Shown: positions 12,066 to 24,020, counted from the first letter of the stretch. The stretch is DNA of 64,000 nucleotides from Capsicum annuum (GCF_002878395.1 NC_061118.1:83838447-83902446); one strand, 5' to 3'. Made by a program: numbers and translations. Notes: generated by a model not told the origin, from the sequence alone.

Positions 12066-13139
12066 GAAATGGCGACTCTCCTGGGGATAACTAGGTTCTA
12101 ACCAAATGATTGATTTTGTCTTTTGATTATCTATTTATGTGTTCCAATTATGTAAAGTTTAATTATCGCATCTCATGGCATATTCCTGCATCTTATAAAC
12201 TATTTTGGGGTTTCGTGGATGTCCCGGCCCCTGTTGTTCAATTCCAAAATGTGTTGGAAATATGAATAGCTTATCAGCACGTGAGTCATCTGATGCTATT
12301 CGTGTTTTCAAACTCAAGTTGTCCGCTTGAGAACCAATGTTCAAACCCACTCTAGACACCTAGGATAGAACGAAACCAAAACCCTATTTTAGGCATGAGC
12401 CTAGGACGACCCAATACCCAAACGGGGTATTGGGCCCATTAGAATACCTGCCCTACGTCTATTGACCCCGAGTCAATTATATACGAACCATATTTATGTG
12501 TTGAAGAAAATGTATGCCTGTCTAATTCAATCCATTATCCTTTGGGGGTCGGGAAAAAGCTTGATTTGCGTACTTTCGTAAGAAGAATTGAAGCAAGTTA
12601 AGCAAGAAATTAATCGATTTGGGAGGTTGCATATAAGGCACAATTTGAGCGCCGACGGATGTCACCAATATGATAAGTGGACAAAGCTAATAAGGCAAAG
12701 GCAGACGAAGGAGCCTCCAGTAGCTAGTTTTTCTATTCTCCCCTGCGTGAGAACTTATTCTTTTTCATGTTATTTCCCTTTTTCCCCAAAGATTGTATCT
12801 CTCTTTTGTTATCGTTTGTACGTATTTATGCCTGTTTCGTATCTATATAAGTTGGGGTATAATGGATTGACTTTTGGGAAGCATATACGTTCTTCAAAAA
12901 TCGTTAGACCTGAACCCTTGGCTTAAAAAGGGTCACCCCAATTAGGATACGCATTATTATAGTGTTTTGTGTGCTTGTGGTGTTTTTTGGATCAAAGGCA
13001 AGTTTATCCGCTATACTCCTATGGATGAATTTGTCTAGGACTCAAATGATTCTATATGGTTATTTTCTGTCAAATATTTTGCATTACTTATCACATACGG
13101 AAACTAACACATCTGCCTTTGAGTTGTTTTACTTTACAG
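9548..13139 (+). other. Candidate leader intron, LTR to gag (hypothesis)
   Basis: A consensus-like donor (AATAG/GTAAC) lies about 430 bp after the TATA box. A good acceptor lies before gag: a CTAAC branch-type word near 13103, then a T-rich run and TTTACAG ending at 13139. Splicing would remove most of U5, the PBS and the leader from an mRNA for Gag-Pol. No transcript evidence is available here, and other donors or acceptors are possible. Confidence 0.3.
12070..12087 (+). other. Primer-binding site, tRNA-Arg type
   Basis: TGGCGACTCTCCTGGGGA follows the LTR after four bases. This PBS class, complementary to the 3' end of a tRNA-Arg, is the one reported for Ogre/Tat elements. Confidence 0.85.
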
Positions 13140-13247
13140 ATAACAGAAATTACTCCATGTTGATATAAGCTGGCAAAACATCCCCACTTCAACCGATTAA
13201 AAGCGCACAAAATCCCATCCTCTGACCATCATTAAAAAATAACAGGA
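12088..13247 (+). other. Ogre-like 5' leader without recognisable gene
   Basis: About 1.2 kb between the PBS and gag. Some Ogre elements carry an extra ORF upstream of gag; here the longest open segments (12588-12926 and 12962-13168) show no family motif that I recognise and no good ATG context. I therefore treat the stretch as leader, perhaps with remains of an upstream ORF. Confidence 0.5.
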
Positions 13248-14657
13248 AATGATGAAGAAAGCGCACTGACTATCCGGGATAATGTGATAACGGAACAGAA
13301 TGAGATGATTGTGGAACTTGCAAGAAAGTTAAAAATGCTTCAGGAAGAAATAAATTGCACTCGGGATTCGGCTAACTTGGACATCACTGTCAATGCTCCC
13401 GCTCCTGGAGGACGTAGGAATCTACTCCAAATTCCTCCCCTCAGCACACTTATTCTCAGGGATCAGTCGATTAATGTATCATCCGGCTCCGCTCCTTCAT
13501 TTGTCCAAAATACTAATCATGAAAATAATCTAAACGTCTACCATCCACAAAATCCATCCGTAACCCCACAGAACCCACCTTCGAATCCATTCCCAAATCC
13601 TCAAAACACATTTTTAAATCCTCAAATCACATTTCCAAATCTGCAAGATTCACTCCCAAATCCACAAAATACGTCAAACCTACCTTTGAATCCACCAAAT
13701 TCATGTCCAAATCTGCAAAATCCTTCTCAAATTCTGCCAAACTACTCTCAAAGTCTGCAGAACCTTCCCAATTTCCAAAACGTCCTTCCCACTTACCAAC
13801 CAAATTCCTTTCATCCATAAAATCAAGCCTCCCTTCCAAATCCCCTTCAGTCTATTATATCCCCTGACACCTATGAACCCCTTCCTAATCCCGAGATGGA
13901 CCATTATGAGGAGAAGGAGAAAGAGTGGAAGTCCCAGCATGGAAGGAATTTACTAGCTATGAAGGAGGAGATCATGAGGATCAAAAAGTCTCATGGAGAC
14001 AAGGACCACGACGGTTTGGGGTATGACGATTTATGTGTTCACCCGGGAGTAGATCTACCAGAAGGATACAAAGTCCCTAAGTTTGATATGTTTGACGATA
14101 TCGGAAATCCAATGGCCCATCTAAGAAGGTACTATGAGCAACTGGTAGGGATAGGGAAAAATAAGGCACTATTGATGCGCCTATTCAGTCGAAGTTTGAA
14201 TGGTGAAGCCTTGGAGTGGTTCATGTATCAGGAGCCAAAAAAGTTGACTGGTTGGAAAACATTGGCCAAGGGTTTCCTTGACCGGTTCGCATTCAACATC
14301 AAAATAGTCCCTGACTGGTATTCACTAGATCGGATCAAACAAAAAAGCGTTGAGAGTTTTTGTGACTATGCTTTTCGTTGGAGGAAAGAAGCTGCCAAAG
14401 TGCAACCCCCCATGTCCGAGGAGAAAATGGTGTCCGTGTTCTCTCGCGCTCAAGAAGGAGAATATTATACCAAGATGGTGTCCGCTATCAGAGCAACCTT
14501 TGCGAATTTGGTAAAAATAGGAGAATCATTGGAAGAAGGTATTCGGATAGAAAAAATTGCCAAAAGCCCGACATCATCTGGAACTGCCATGTTTTCTAAG
14601 AAGAAGAAGGAAGAGGTAGGTGGGGTTTCTGCCAATTCTGTTACAAAATTGAAATAG
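13248..14657 (+). pseudogene. gag: gag, N-terminal and capsid part, Ogre-like
   Basis: One frame runs through here with a single TAA at 13818-13820. It opens with a coiled-coil-like segment (EQNEMIVELARKLKMLQEE), then an Asn/Pro-rich spacer of repeated NPQN-type words (13530-13810), then the capsid domain: VPKFDMFDDIGNPMAHLRRY, EALEWFMYQEPKKLTGWKTL, and FRWRKEAAKVQPPMSEEKMV. No in-frame ATG exists between the TAA at 13233 and the body of the gene; an ATA codon at 13239 sits where the start would be expected, so the start may be lost. The frame stops with TAG at 14655. Confidence 0.85.
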
Positions 14658-15382
14658 CGGTTCAACTCTAGAAACGTTTTATATTCCTCGCTATAACCTA
14701 ACCTTCCGCACGCATTCTACGTCCACCCCAAACTCCACTCCCAAACATCCCGCCATCATACCAAGCTCCACAGCCAAATATCTTTCCCCAATATCCAGTT
14801 CCACCTCCAAATTATTAGTCTCATTTCAAAACTACTCCCCTAAATGGCCGAACAAATTTCCAAACACCTCCAAATTACCACCAAGTACCCCCTCCTACAA
14901 ACCTAAGCCCGTATAACCCCCAGCGTCCAAACCATGAAAAGAAACCTCCCCAAAACTTCACCCCACTAGCTGAAAGTTGCACCCAATTATTTGAAAGATT
15001 GAAGAATACTGGTCATTTGCAACCAGTACAACCAAAGCCTGTCAATCCTAGCTCCCAGTTTTATCACCCTGATCAAAATTGTGCCTATCATTCAGGGGCA
15101 GCAGGGCATAGTACCGAGGACTGTCTTATCTTGAAACATAACATCCAAGATCTGATTGATCAAAAGGTCATCACGCTCCAGGCACCTACTTCAAATATTA
15201 GCAGTAATCCACTGCCCAACCATGGAGGACCTACAGTTAACATGATTAAAATAGAAGACGAATGTGCATTTGGCAAGACCATTACCTAGGTGAACTTCGA
15301 AAAGCACAAAAGGGCGAAAGAGGTAGGAAAGATAGAGAAAGTTATGGCTACCTGAAGTATCAGTGAGAAAGCCCCATTTATA
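14658..15382 (+). pseudogene. gag: gag C-terminal part with zinc-knuckle-like motif, Ogre-like
   Basis: After a Pro-rich stretch broken by stops and at least one frame change, 14999-15289 reads LQPVQPKPVNPSSQFYHPDQ and then CAYHSGAAGHSTEDC, the CX2H...HX4C knuckle typical of Tat-lineage Gag, followed by LPNHGGPTVNMI. It would bind RNA during packaging. The frame matches the protease frame, and only stops (TAG at 15287, TGA twice near 15353-15366) separate them. The copy is non-functional. Confidence 0.8.
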
Positions 15383-16390
15383 GTGATGACTGCACCGACT
15401 CAAGTGTACGCTCCCCCTCCAAAGAAGGAATTTATTATGCAAAGCGCCGCTGTCCAGGGGATGACACGATCAGGACGATGTTATATCCCTGAGGAATTGA
15501 CCAACAAGAATGATTCACAGAAAAGGCCAATCACTGAAGGAGAGGCTAAGGAGTTTTGGAGGCGTATGCAACCAAAGGATTAATCAATTGTCAAATACTT
15601 GGAGAAAACGCCAGACCAAATCTCTATCTTGGCACTATTATTGAGCTCGCAACACCACCGACAGGCTCTGTCAAAGGTCTTGGAGGAAGCATATGTTCCT
15701 GCAGGAACGAGCGTTGAGAATTTGGCTGCGATGATAGGGAACATTGTGGGGAACCATCGCATATTATTCAGTGATGAAGAGTTGCTGTTTGAAGGAGCAA
15801 TGCACAATAAATCCATGCATGTCACCGTCACTTGTCGAGATTATGCAATTAATCAGGTATTAGTAGACGACAAATCTGGTGTGAATATTTATCCCCTCTC
15901 CACATTGGTCCAAATGGGCTATTATCTGGGGAAAATTCATCAAAGCCACATAAATGTGAGAGCATTCAATGGAGGGCAGAGAGATACCATAGGAGAGATT
16001 GATTTGCACATCCAAATGGGGCCTGCTGAGTTTAAGACTAAGTTTTATGTTATGGATATCCATCCTAGCTACAACCTGATTTTGGGAAGACCATGGATAC
16101 ACGGGGAAAAGATAATTTCATCACCCCTTCATAAATTATTGAAGTTCATTTGGAAAGATCATGAAGTATTCATCCAAGGAGAAGGAAGTCGAGCGGACCA
16201 TCCCAATGGTTATGTGCCGGTGATTGAAGATGTTCCAAAAGGTAGCAGTTTCTATACAGTGGAAATTGTAAATACTGCAGAAAGAGATTCAACACCCAAA
16301 ATATCAATGCCTTCTGTCTACAAAATGATTGCAACTGTGATGTTAAGAAATAGGTTCGAACCTAGTCGAGGCTTGGGCAAGAATTTATAA
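15383..16390 (+). pseudogene. pol: Aspartic protease, Ogre-like
   Basis: The leading part has GMTRSGRCYIPEEL and EAKEFWRRMQPKD, then TAA at 15581-15583, then a long open segment: EKTPDQISILALLLSS, VPAGTSVENLAAMIGNIVGN, the active-site region VLVDDKSGVNIYPLSTLVQM, and the second half SYNLILGRPWIHGEKIISS. In this family the catalytic triplet is Asp-x-Gly; here Lys replaces that Gly, so the protease is predicted dead. It ends with ATVMLRNRFEPSRGLGKNL and TAA. Confidence 0.85.
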
Positions 16391-16972
16391 GGAATTATCG
16401 AGCCTATTGTGATCCCAGAGAAAATCTCTAAGCACGGGTTAGGGTATCAGCCTACCAAAAACGATAGGGTTGAGGATGAGCCAGAAAAAAGTCTATTTAG
16501 GCCCTTGCCACTCCTGTTCCAGTCATTTCCCATACGAGAGATGTCAGATGATGATGTTCTTGGAGATGGGATAGGAGATTTGTTTGAAGGATGCAATGCT
16601 GTATCAGAAGATCTCCCAGAGTCCAGTGGGGTGAAGCAGATTGCACCAGGGGAGGCTTTGTAAAATTAGACCTCCACTCCACTCATAACCCGTCGCCCAT
16701 AGTGGTAGATGAAAGGGCAATTACTAATAGTTTTGAAATTAGTGATAATCCGAAGGAGGCCCCACGATACACTTTTTATATCTCAAAACTTTATTTTCGT
16801 ATCTTACTGCTTTCAAAAAAGGTGGGGGCTTATATTTGTGCAAGTTACAAGCCATGGTTTTGTAATTATTTCTCAAATTTCAATGAAAAGACCTTCATTT
16901 ATTTGGAAAACTATATTAGTTCTAAAACGCTCCTAGTCATATGCTTTGTTATTTTCTCATCATCTAACTTAG
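16391..16972 (+). pseudogene. pol: Protease-RT linker and possible intron, Ogre-like
   Basis: The coding linker can be read to GVKQIAPGEAL at 16663, where Tat proteins continue; here TAA and TAG follow within three codons. The next ~300 bp are T-rich, have no family motif and end in a pyrimidine-rich stretch with CATTATAG near 16989. Ogre elements are known to carry an intron between protease and RT, and this segment is the natural candidate (donor possibly AAG/GTGGGG near 16820). Exact splice sites are uncertain. Confidence 0.5.
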
Positions 16973-18245
16973 TTTGTTTGTCCATTATAGTAACAATAGC
17001 TTAAAACCTACCAATATTGTATCATGTCAAAGCCTGAACGAACAAAATGAAGGGGATGATGATGGTTGGAAGGACGATGATGAGGAACGGTTACTTGAAG
17101 ATACGGAGGAATTTGAGAATTGCGAAAAACCCAATCTGGAAGAAACTAAAATAGTCAACTTGGGAGATCACAATGAAATCAAAGAGACCAGTATCAGTGT
17201 CCACCTCATGGCGCCACAAAGGAAAGAGCTCATCCACCTGTTGCAAGAGTATATCAACGTGTTTGGTTGGTCCTATGATGATATGCTAGGGTTGAGCACC
17301 AGCATTGTGTCATATAAATTGTCGATAAATTCTGAGTTTGATCCAGTCAAGCAAAAAATAAGAAAATTCAAGCCAGATTTAAGTCTAAAGATCAAGGAAG
17401 AAGTGACAAAACAAATCCAATCTAAGGTTGTCGAGATCACAAAATATCCGACATGGTTGGCCAATATTGTCCCTGTGCCAAAGAAGGATGGCAAGATTTG
17501 AATTTGTGTTGACAATAGAGACTTGAACAGAGCTAGTCCTAAAGATAATTTTCCATTGCCCAACATCCACATTCTCATCGATAACTGTGCAAAACATGAA
17601 ATGCAGTCATTCGTTGATTATTTTGTCGGCTGTCATCAGATACTGATGGATGAGGAAGATGCAGAAAAAATGACTTTTATTATGCCCTGGGGTATTTATC
17701 ATTACAGGGTAATTCCGTTTGGTCTCAAGAACATAGGTGCGACATACATGAGGGCCATGGCGATGATTTTCCATGATATGGTCCATAAGGAGATTGAGGT
17801 GTACGTGGATGATGTAATTATCAAATCCGTGAGAGTTCAGATCATCTAACTCATCTGGAGAAATTCTTTAACAGATTAAAAAAGTACAGTTTGAAGTTAA
17901 ATCCTGCTAAGTGTACTTTTGGTGTGCCATCAGGGAAGTTGTTGGGGTTCATAGTCAGCAGAAGGGGGATCGAGCTAGACCCACCCAAAATCAAGACAAT
18001 TCAAGACTTGCCACCGCCGAGGACCAAGAAAGAAGTTATGAGTTTCCTGGGTCGTCTGAATTACATTAGCAGATTCATCGCTCAATCAACAGTCATATAC
18101 GAGCCAATTCTCAAGATGTTGAAGAAAAATGCACTGAATGAGTGGATAGAAGAATATCAGAGAGCCTTTGATCGCATCAAGGAATACTTGTCTGCACCAC
18201 CAGTTTTGGTCCTACCAAGAGAAGGAATTCCATTATTGCTTTATC
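16973..18245 (+). pseudogene. pol: Reverse transcriptase, Ogre-like
   Basis: An acidic lead (GDDDGWKDDDEERLLEDTEE) is followed by FGWSYDDMLGLSTSIVSYKL, the RT entry phrase of Tat elements, then YPTWLANIVPVPKKDGKI and TGA at 17499-17501, then NRASPKDNFPLPNIHILIDN. The catalytic box YVDD is intact at 17802-17813. A one-base frame change at about 17830 moves the frame; the thumb reads LNPAKCTFGVPSGKLLGFIV and TKKEVMSFLGRLNYISRFIA. The enzyme copies element RNA into cDNA. One stop and two frame changes make this a pseudogene. Confidence 0.9.
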
Positions 18246-19130
18246 TGTCAGTCTCAGAAATGCTTTCGGATGCGTCCTCGAGCAACATGATGAGACCGGC
18301 AGGAAAGAGAAAGCCATTTACTACTTGAGTAAAATGTTCACACCATATGAAGCCTGTTACACTCTTGTAGAAAGGACATGTTGTGCTTTGACTTGGATGG
18401 CACAAAAGTTGAGGCATTGTCTATCGTCCTACACAACTTACCTCATCTTGAGAATGGATCCATTGAAGTATATATTCTAGAAGGCCATGCCTACAGGAAA
18501 GCTAGCCAAGTGGCAAATGTTGCTGAGTGAGTTTGACATTGTGTATGTAACCCAAAAAGCAATCAAGGGGCAAGCTTTAGCAGATTATTTGGCTGAAAAC
18601 CCAGTTGATGAGGAATACGAGCTACTTCGGACATACTTTCCAGACGAGAAAGTTTTGTTCGTAGGAGAAAATATCACGAAAATCTACCCCGGATGGAGGC
18701 TATTTTTTGATGGGGCGGTCAACTTCAAAGGTTCAGGAATTGGAGCAGTTTTGGTGTCAAAAACAGGCCAACATTATCCGGTAACTACTAAGTTACGTTT
18801 TCCATGCACCAACAACATGGCTAAATATAAATCTTGTATCCTGGGGCTTAAATTGGCACTTGACATGGGTGTTCGTGAATTGCTAGCCATCGGAGATTTA
18901 GATTTGCTGATTCACCAGGTACGGAGAGAATGGGAGGTAAAAAACTCCAAGATTACTCCTTATGTGGAGTTTGTGCAAGAATTATGTGGAAGATTCAAGA
19001 ATGTTGATTTCAGACATATCCCACGAACACAAAATGAGTTTACTGACACTTTGGCCATGATATCTTCCATGATTCAGCACCCGGATCAGAGTTACTTCAA
19101 TCCTTTGGAAATAAGCCTAAAGGAGCAACC
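18246..19130 (+). pseudogene. pol: RNase H plus archaeal-type second RNase H, Ogre-like
   Basis: After a second frame change near 18250 the RNase H reads KAIYYLSKMFTPYEACYTLV and LAKWQMLLSEFDIVYV, with a TAG near 18478. A second RNase H follows: WRLFFDGAVNFKGSGIGAVL (first Asp at 18710), NNMAKYKSCILGLKLAL, and GDLDLLIHQVRREW. In this aRNH fold the catalytic Glu lies in the segment that reads KYKS here, so Glu positions have become Lys and activity is probably lost. The paired RNase H domains are a hallmark of the Tat lineage. Confidence 0.85.
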
Positions 19131-20419
19131 CGCACATTGCATACACGTGGAAGAAGAGCCTGATGGAAGGCCTTGGTACTATGGCATTAAGAGGTATTTG
19201 GAATCTAGAATATATCCTGAAGAGGCTAGTAACAACCAAAAGAATACAATCCGGCATTTGGCAAAGAATTACTTTCCAAGTGGAGAAATTCTTTTTAGGA
19301 GGACTCCTGATTTGGGATTCCTAAGATGCATCGATGCGGCGGAAGCCAATAAGTTGATAAACGAGGTACACTCTGGAGTTTGTGGGCCCCATATTAATGG
19401 GTTTGTCCTTGCCAGAAAGATCCTGAGAACCGATTACTTCTGGATGACTATGGAAAATGATTGTAGTAAGTTTGTGCAGAGATGTCCAAAATGTCAAATA
19501 CACAGAGATCTGATTTGAATGCCTCCACACAAGCTTCACGCAATGAATTCTCTTAGGCTTTCGTAGCTTGGGGCATGGATGTCATCAGACCAATAGAGCC
19601 ACTAGCATCGAATGGGCATAGATTTATTTTGGTTGCCATTGATTATTTCACTAAGTGGGTCGAAGCTGCTTCATACAGAGCTGTCACTAAGAAAGTGGTT
19701 GCAGATTTTGTCAGGAATAACTTGATTTTCTGATTCGGAGTGCCAAAATCGATTATTACTGATAATGGGAAAAACCTGAACAGTCACTTGATGAAAGAAA
19801 TTTGTGATCAGTTTAAGATTGTGTATTGCAACTCGACAGCATACCGTCTCCAAATAAATGGAGCCATAGAAGCTGCTAACAAGAATATCAAGAAGATCTT
19901 GAGAAAAATGGTCGAAAATGATAGATCATGGCACGAGATGTTACCTTACGCCTTGCTAGGGTATCAAACAACAGTTCGAACCTCCACAGGAGCAACTCCC
20001 TATTTACTAGTTTATAGGAATAAAGCTGTGATACCCGCTGAGGTTGAAATACCTTCCCTAAGGATTATTCAGGAAGCTGGACTGAGTAACTAAGAATGGG
20101 TCCGTGCCCGCTATGAATAATTCATGTTAATTGATGAAAAGAGAATGGCCGTTGTATGCCATGGTCAGTTGTATCAACACAGGATGGTTCGTGCCTTTAA
20201 TAAGAAAGTAAGAACTCAAGAATTTGAAGTGGGGCAACTGGTTCTCAAACGAATATTCCCTTACCAAGAGGAGTACAAGGGCAAGTTCGCTCCAAACTAG
20301 CAAGGGCCATACATAGTTCGCAAGGTGCTACTGGAGGAGCTCTGAATTTGTTGGAGATGGATGGAACAGAGTGGACCAAACCAATCAATTCTGATGCAGT
20401 AAAGCGATATTATGTTTGA
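19131..20419 (+). pseudogene. pol: Integrase, Ogre-like
   Basis: The zinc-binding part has HSGVCGPHINGFVLARKILR and CSKFVQRCPKCQIHRDLI (HHCC), then TGA at 19516. The core keeps the three acidic residues: Asp at 19578 (WGMD), Asp at 19761 (ITDNGKN) and Glu at 19869 (GAIEAAN), giving the D-35-E spacing. A one-base frame change near 19555 and a TGA near 19732 break it. The C-terminal part (20100-20419) reads RMAVVCHGQLYQHRMVRAFN and VKRYYV with more stops. It would insert the cDNA. Confidence 0.9.
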
Positions 20420-20517
20420 ATGACGTTCTAGTTTTTGTGTTTTCTTAGTTTGTTTGTAATCACCTTTGTAATAATGTTGTTTGCTAGTGTGTAACTACCT
20501 AGAATCCTTTCCCTTTA

Positions 20518-20790
20518 TGCACGAACTACGTTTGACCTGAATTCCTAAGAAAGGGATACATAGACGGCCTATGTCGGCTTTGGTCAACCCTTTAGGAAAA
20601 TTTATCCTTTCCCCCCTATGTATGAACTACGTAATGACCTGAATTCCCAATAAAAGGGATACGTAGGCGGCCTGTGTCGGCTTTGGTCAACCCATTAATT
20701 TCTTTTGTATATCCCTAGCATAGCCTGAACTACATTTGACCTGATCCCTACTTCAACGGGATACGTAGGCACCCCAACGGCTCGGTCATA
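20518..20790 (+). repeat. Three copies of CTACGT...ACGTAGG hairpin motif
   Basis: Each copy has a GAACTAC phrase, a TTGACCTGA or ATGACCTGA phrase, a short AAGGGATA-type phrase and TACGTAGGC (the first copy has TACATAGAC), then CGGCTTTGGTCA or GGCTCGGTCA. CTACGT and ACGTAG can pair as a stem with a ~35-base loop. The motif is familiar from 3' UTRs of Tat elements in many plants; its role is unknown to me. Confidence 0.75.
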
Positions 20791-21854
20791 TAACCCTAGT
20801 AAATGGAAACTGGGGCAGAATTTTCGAGAAGGAATCTCGAAAATTCACAAAAGAAGATCGACATCCAACAAAGAGAATGAAGATCAGCAAAGACTTCAGA
20901 TCCACTTAGATTGGTATTATCTCAAACAAGTTTAAACTGGGGCAGAAATTTTGAGGAAGACCTCAAAATTTCCACCAAATGCCGGAACATATTCCAAATT
21001 CCCCGGCATCAGAGGTTAAAGCTTTGGAAACCACCAACTATAACAAAGTCTGGGTAGACTCAATTTTTGGCTAGACTCAATTTTTGGCTATGATAGAACT
21101 ACTTGAAGAAACCCTCCAACAATAATCATGAGTTTTGGAAACCATCCATCGGATATAGTCAAAACCACGAGGAAGACGTTCATTAAGCTAGTACATGACA
21201 TGACTGGCAGAAATTTTCTAAAATTTTACAGAAGTTTTCAAAATTATTTTCAAAAATTTAAGACTATTTTCAAAAATCTTACGACTCACTTACTTAGTAC
21301 TAGCCTAGACATCATTTGGGATAGAGTGTCAGGGTGGAAGTCTTAATATGGTGGAATGCCCAAGAGATGGCAAGGAGAAAATCAAGGATCGAAGAAGGTC
21401 AACATGGAGTAATTTCATTCAACTAATCATTTTTCTGTGGATGCAGGGATCAATACACAAAATGAGAGTCTCTTTCAAAAATCCCCGAGCAAATTGGGAG
21501 CCACAACAGATCATTAATACCCAAGAATGGTATTTTAGGGCAGACCTAAAAATAGGTTTAATGCCCATTTATTAAGGACCTTTTGATTTGTCCATCTCAC
21601 TTCTTGAGATCGTAAGCGACAAACAAAAACGCTTTGTCTTCTTTACACGTATCGTATTTAGAAGTTTCCTAAAAATAGTCGCTAGTAAAAGCGACTTTGT
21701 GTCTACTAATCGTCTACCTTGAGTACAGGTACATGTAGAAAGAGGGACACTGACAAATGAAGCCAGATAAAATTATTTTATCACTACCACAATGACCATT
21801 ACATATCATTGCCACAAAGGCCATCACATATCATTACTGCAAAGGCTATTACAT

Positions 21855-22360
21855 ATCTGTTGACGCACTAGACACAATGCTGGCATCGAGGATATCATCA
21901 ATATTTCATATTTGTTGACGTGCTAGACACAATGCTGGCATCGAGGATATCATCATAATTCAATATCTGTTGACATGCTAGACACAACACTAGCGTCGAG
22001 GATATCATCAGCATCCAATATATCTGTCAACATGCTAGACACAACGCTGGCGTAGAGGATATCATTAGCATCCAATATATCTGTCGACACGCTAGACACA
22101 ACATTGGCATAGAGGATATCATCAGTATCCAATATATCTGTCGACAAGCTAGACACAATGCTGGAATCGAGTATATCACTAGGATTCAATATCTGTTGAC
22201 GCTCTAGACACAACGCTGGCGTTGAGGATATCATCGGCATTCAATATATCTATCAACACATTGGCGTCGAGGATATCATCAACATTCAATATATCTGTTG
22301 ACACGCAATACATAATATTAGCTTTGAGGATATCATCATATTTTCATGAATCAACATCTG
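21855..22360 (+). repeat. Tandem array R1, ~57-bp unit, ~9 copies
   Basis: Each unit carries GTTGACRYRCTAGACACAA, a GCTGGCRTCGAGGATATCAT core and an ATTCAATATATC tail. GATATC recurs once per unit. Copies differ by 10-20 percent and one has lost about 10 bp (22251), so the array is not very recent. It lies only in the internal 3' UTR, not in the LTRs. Confidence 0.9.
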
Positions 22361-22424
22361 AATACATTAAGAGCGCACGATTTAGAGGGACACATTCAGG
22401 TCGCCATCTAAGGATGAATGATAT

Positions 22425-22965
22425 ATAAGATTTCCTAGCAATTGGCAATTTAAAGGTCATCTATAAGTCATATTATTTGAAATAGGATAGTTTGCAAGAT
22501 CACCTGTGAGTTGATAGCCTGTAGGTCATCCATAAGCCACAATAACATCCGAACCGGATAGTGTGCAAGATCGCCCAAAATTTGATAGTTCAAAGGTTAT
22601 CCGTAAGTCGCAACTAAATCCTTACCGGAGGATATGCAAGATTGTCAAACTGATACGTCCAAGGGTTCTCTATAAGCCGCGTCATATCCAAGATCGATTA
22701 TGTGCAGGATTACCCAAAGACGATCAATTTGAGGGAGTATCTATAAGTCATATTGTATCCAAGGTCGGATGATGTGCAGGAATACCTGAAAGCTAGCAAT
22801 TGGAGGGATATTTGTAAGTCATCTCTTATCCAAAGTCAGATGATGTGCAGGATTATCTAAAAGCTAAAAATTCAAAGGATATCTGTAAGTCGCCTCGCAT
22901 CCAATATCAAATAATGCACAAGATTTTCCAAAGATTGTCAATTTAAGGAAAATTTGTAAATCAAT
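22425..22965 (+). repeat. Tandem array R2, ~70-bp unit, ~8 degenerate copies
   Basis: Repeated words are GTGCAAGAT or GTGCAGGATTA, ATTTGATAGTT-like, AAAGGTYATCYRTAAGTC and ATATCCAARRTCGGAT. The array follows R1 after about 65 bp and is unrelated to it in sequence. Confidence 0.8.
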
Positions 22966-23764
22966 CATTGGCTATAATCGGAGATTTCATCATTCCACAT
23001 ACAACAAATGATATAGGTAACCAAAAGGGTTGCCACACCAGCACAAGATTTCACGGTTGTAGAGACCGTTCTGCATAAAGTATCGCTGGTGTCCAAAAAG
23101 ACCACCCTACTTTGAAGACGTATTAAACCGATAAATGTCATAATTATACAACAACAAGAGGGTTGTTGTGTTTGTTGTTTCCAGTTATTTAATTCCAAAC
23201 AGGTACCATGAAGAGATGACTCCACTTTTCAGGGCACAACTCACGCGGAGATATAGTAAAAGACTACCTACATCTTTCGTGAATTATTTTAGTACTAATA
23301 CTTTTTGCTTGAGAAATTGTTGAGAGCATCCGAAAGGATGAAAATCTCAAATCAAAACCACAGGTGCGGACGACTCCAAAAAGGATGCAACACGACGTGG
23401 AACTCTTTCTCAGCAGCAAAGCGGGACATAGTCTAAAGAGGGACGTCAAACTCTTTGGACGCGAGTAATAGAATGATCACCACCTCCATCCAACCACACC
23501 CCTATTAGAAGGCTTGTGGGTATTTCAGGATATTCTAGTTTCAGCTTCAACTTCGGGATATTTTTAAACTCATGTCGAGGGTAACCTTTTTTTTTTTTCA
23601 AATTTGGGTGGCAACACACTTAGAATTTTGGAAATTATGACCAGGTAAGTTCTTGACTATGGATGTGAAGGATCCCACATTCATGGTCAAGAGGTTACAA
23701 GCCTCTTTTCTACAACTCGATCAACTTGTCACTCATTCCGAGCCAAAGATGGTCTGAAGTGAAA

Positions 23765-24020
23765 GACTATCTCTTCTACCGATTGAGTCGAACTACAAGT
23801 AGTCTGATTCCCTGAAATCTTGGGGATATGTAGGCTGGGATCTATGTAGAAAACTCGACTGCATTCCAACCTCCCCCCAATCCCTTTATTCCTCAGTTTC
23901 TCGATTTTATCAAACACTCTAAAACAGAGATAACTTGTGAATTTTTTGAAAATCGTGCTTTAAATCAAGATTTATGAACTACAAGTGGCCTGAATTCTCA
24001 TGAAACCTGAGATATGTAGG
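23765..24020 (+). repeat. Two more diverged copies of the Tat 3' UTR motif
   Basis: At 23788 GAACTACAAGTAGTCTGATT leads to GGGGATATGTAGG, and at 23967 GAACTACAAGTGGCCTGAAT leads to GAGATATGTAGG. They have the same order of words as the copies at 20518-20790 but the stem has lost CG pairs by transitions. Confidence 0.6.

Noticed and set aside
12070..12087. tRNA-like similarity
   Set aside because: Only the 18 bases complementary to a tRNA 3' end are present, so these sites (also 224, 7628, 35051 and 47320) are primer-binding sites and not tRNA genes.
12588..13168. Possible Ogre ORF1 upstream of gag
   Set aside because: Frames of 112 and 68 codons without family motif, and the stretch may lie in an intron; left as leader.
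13627..13940. Minus-strand frames opposite gag
   Set aside because: Antisense to the Asn/Pro-rich repeats of Ogre-like Gag; the repeats keep several frames open by chance.
21855..22360. CRISPR-like regular repeats
   Set aside because: Units are directly adjacent without unique spacers and lie inside a plant retrotransposon; an ordinary tandem repeat.
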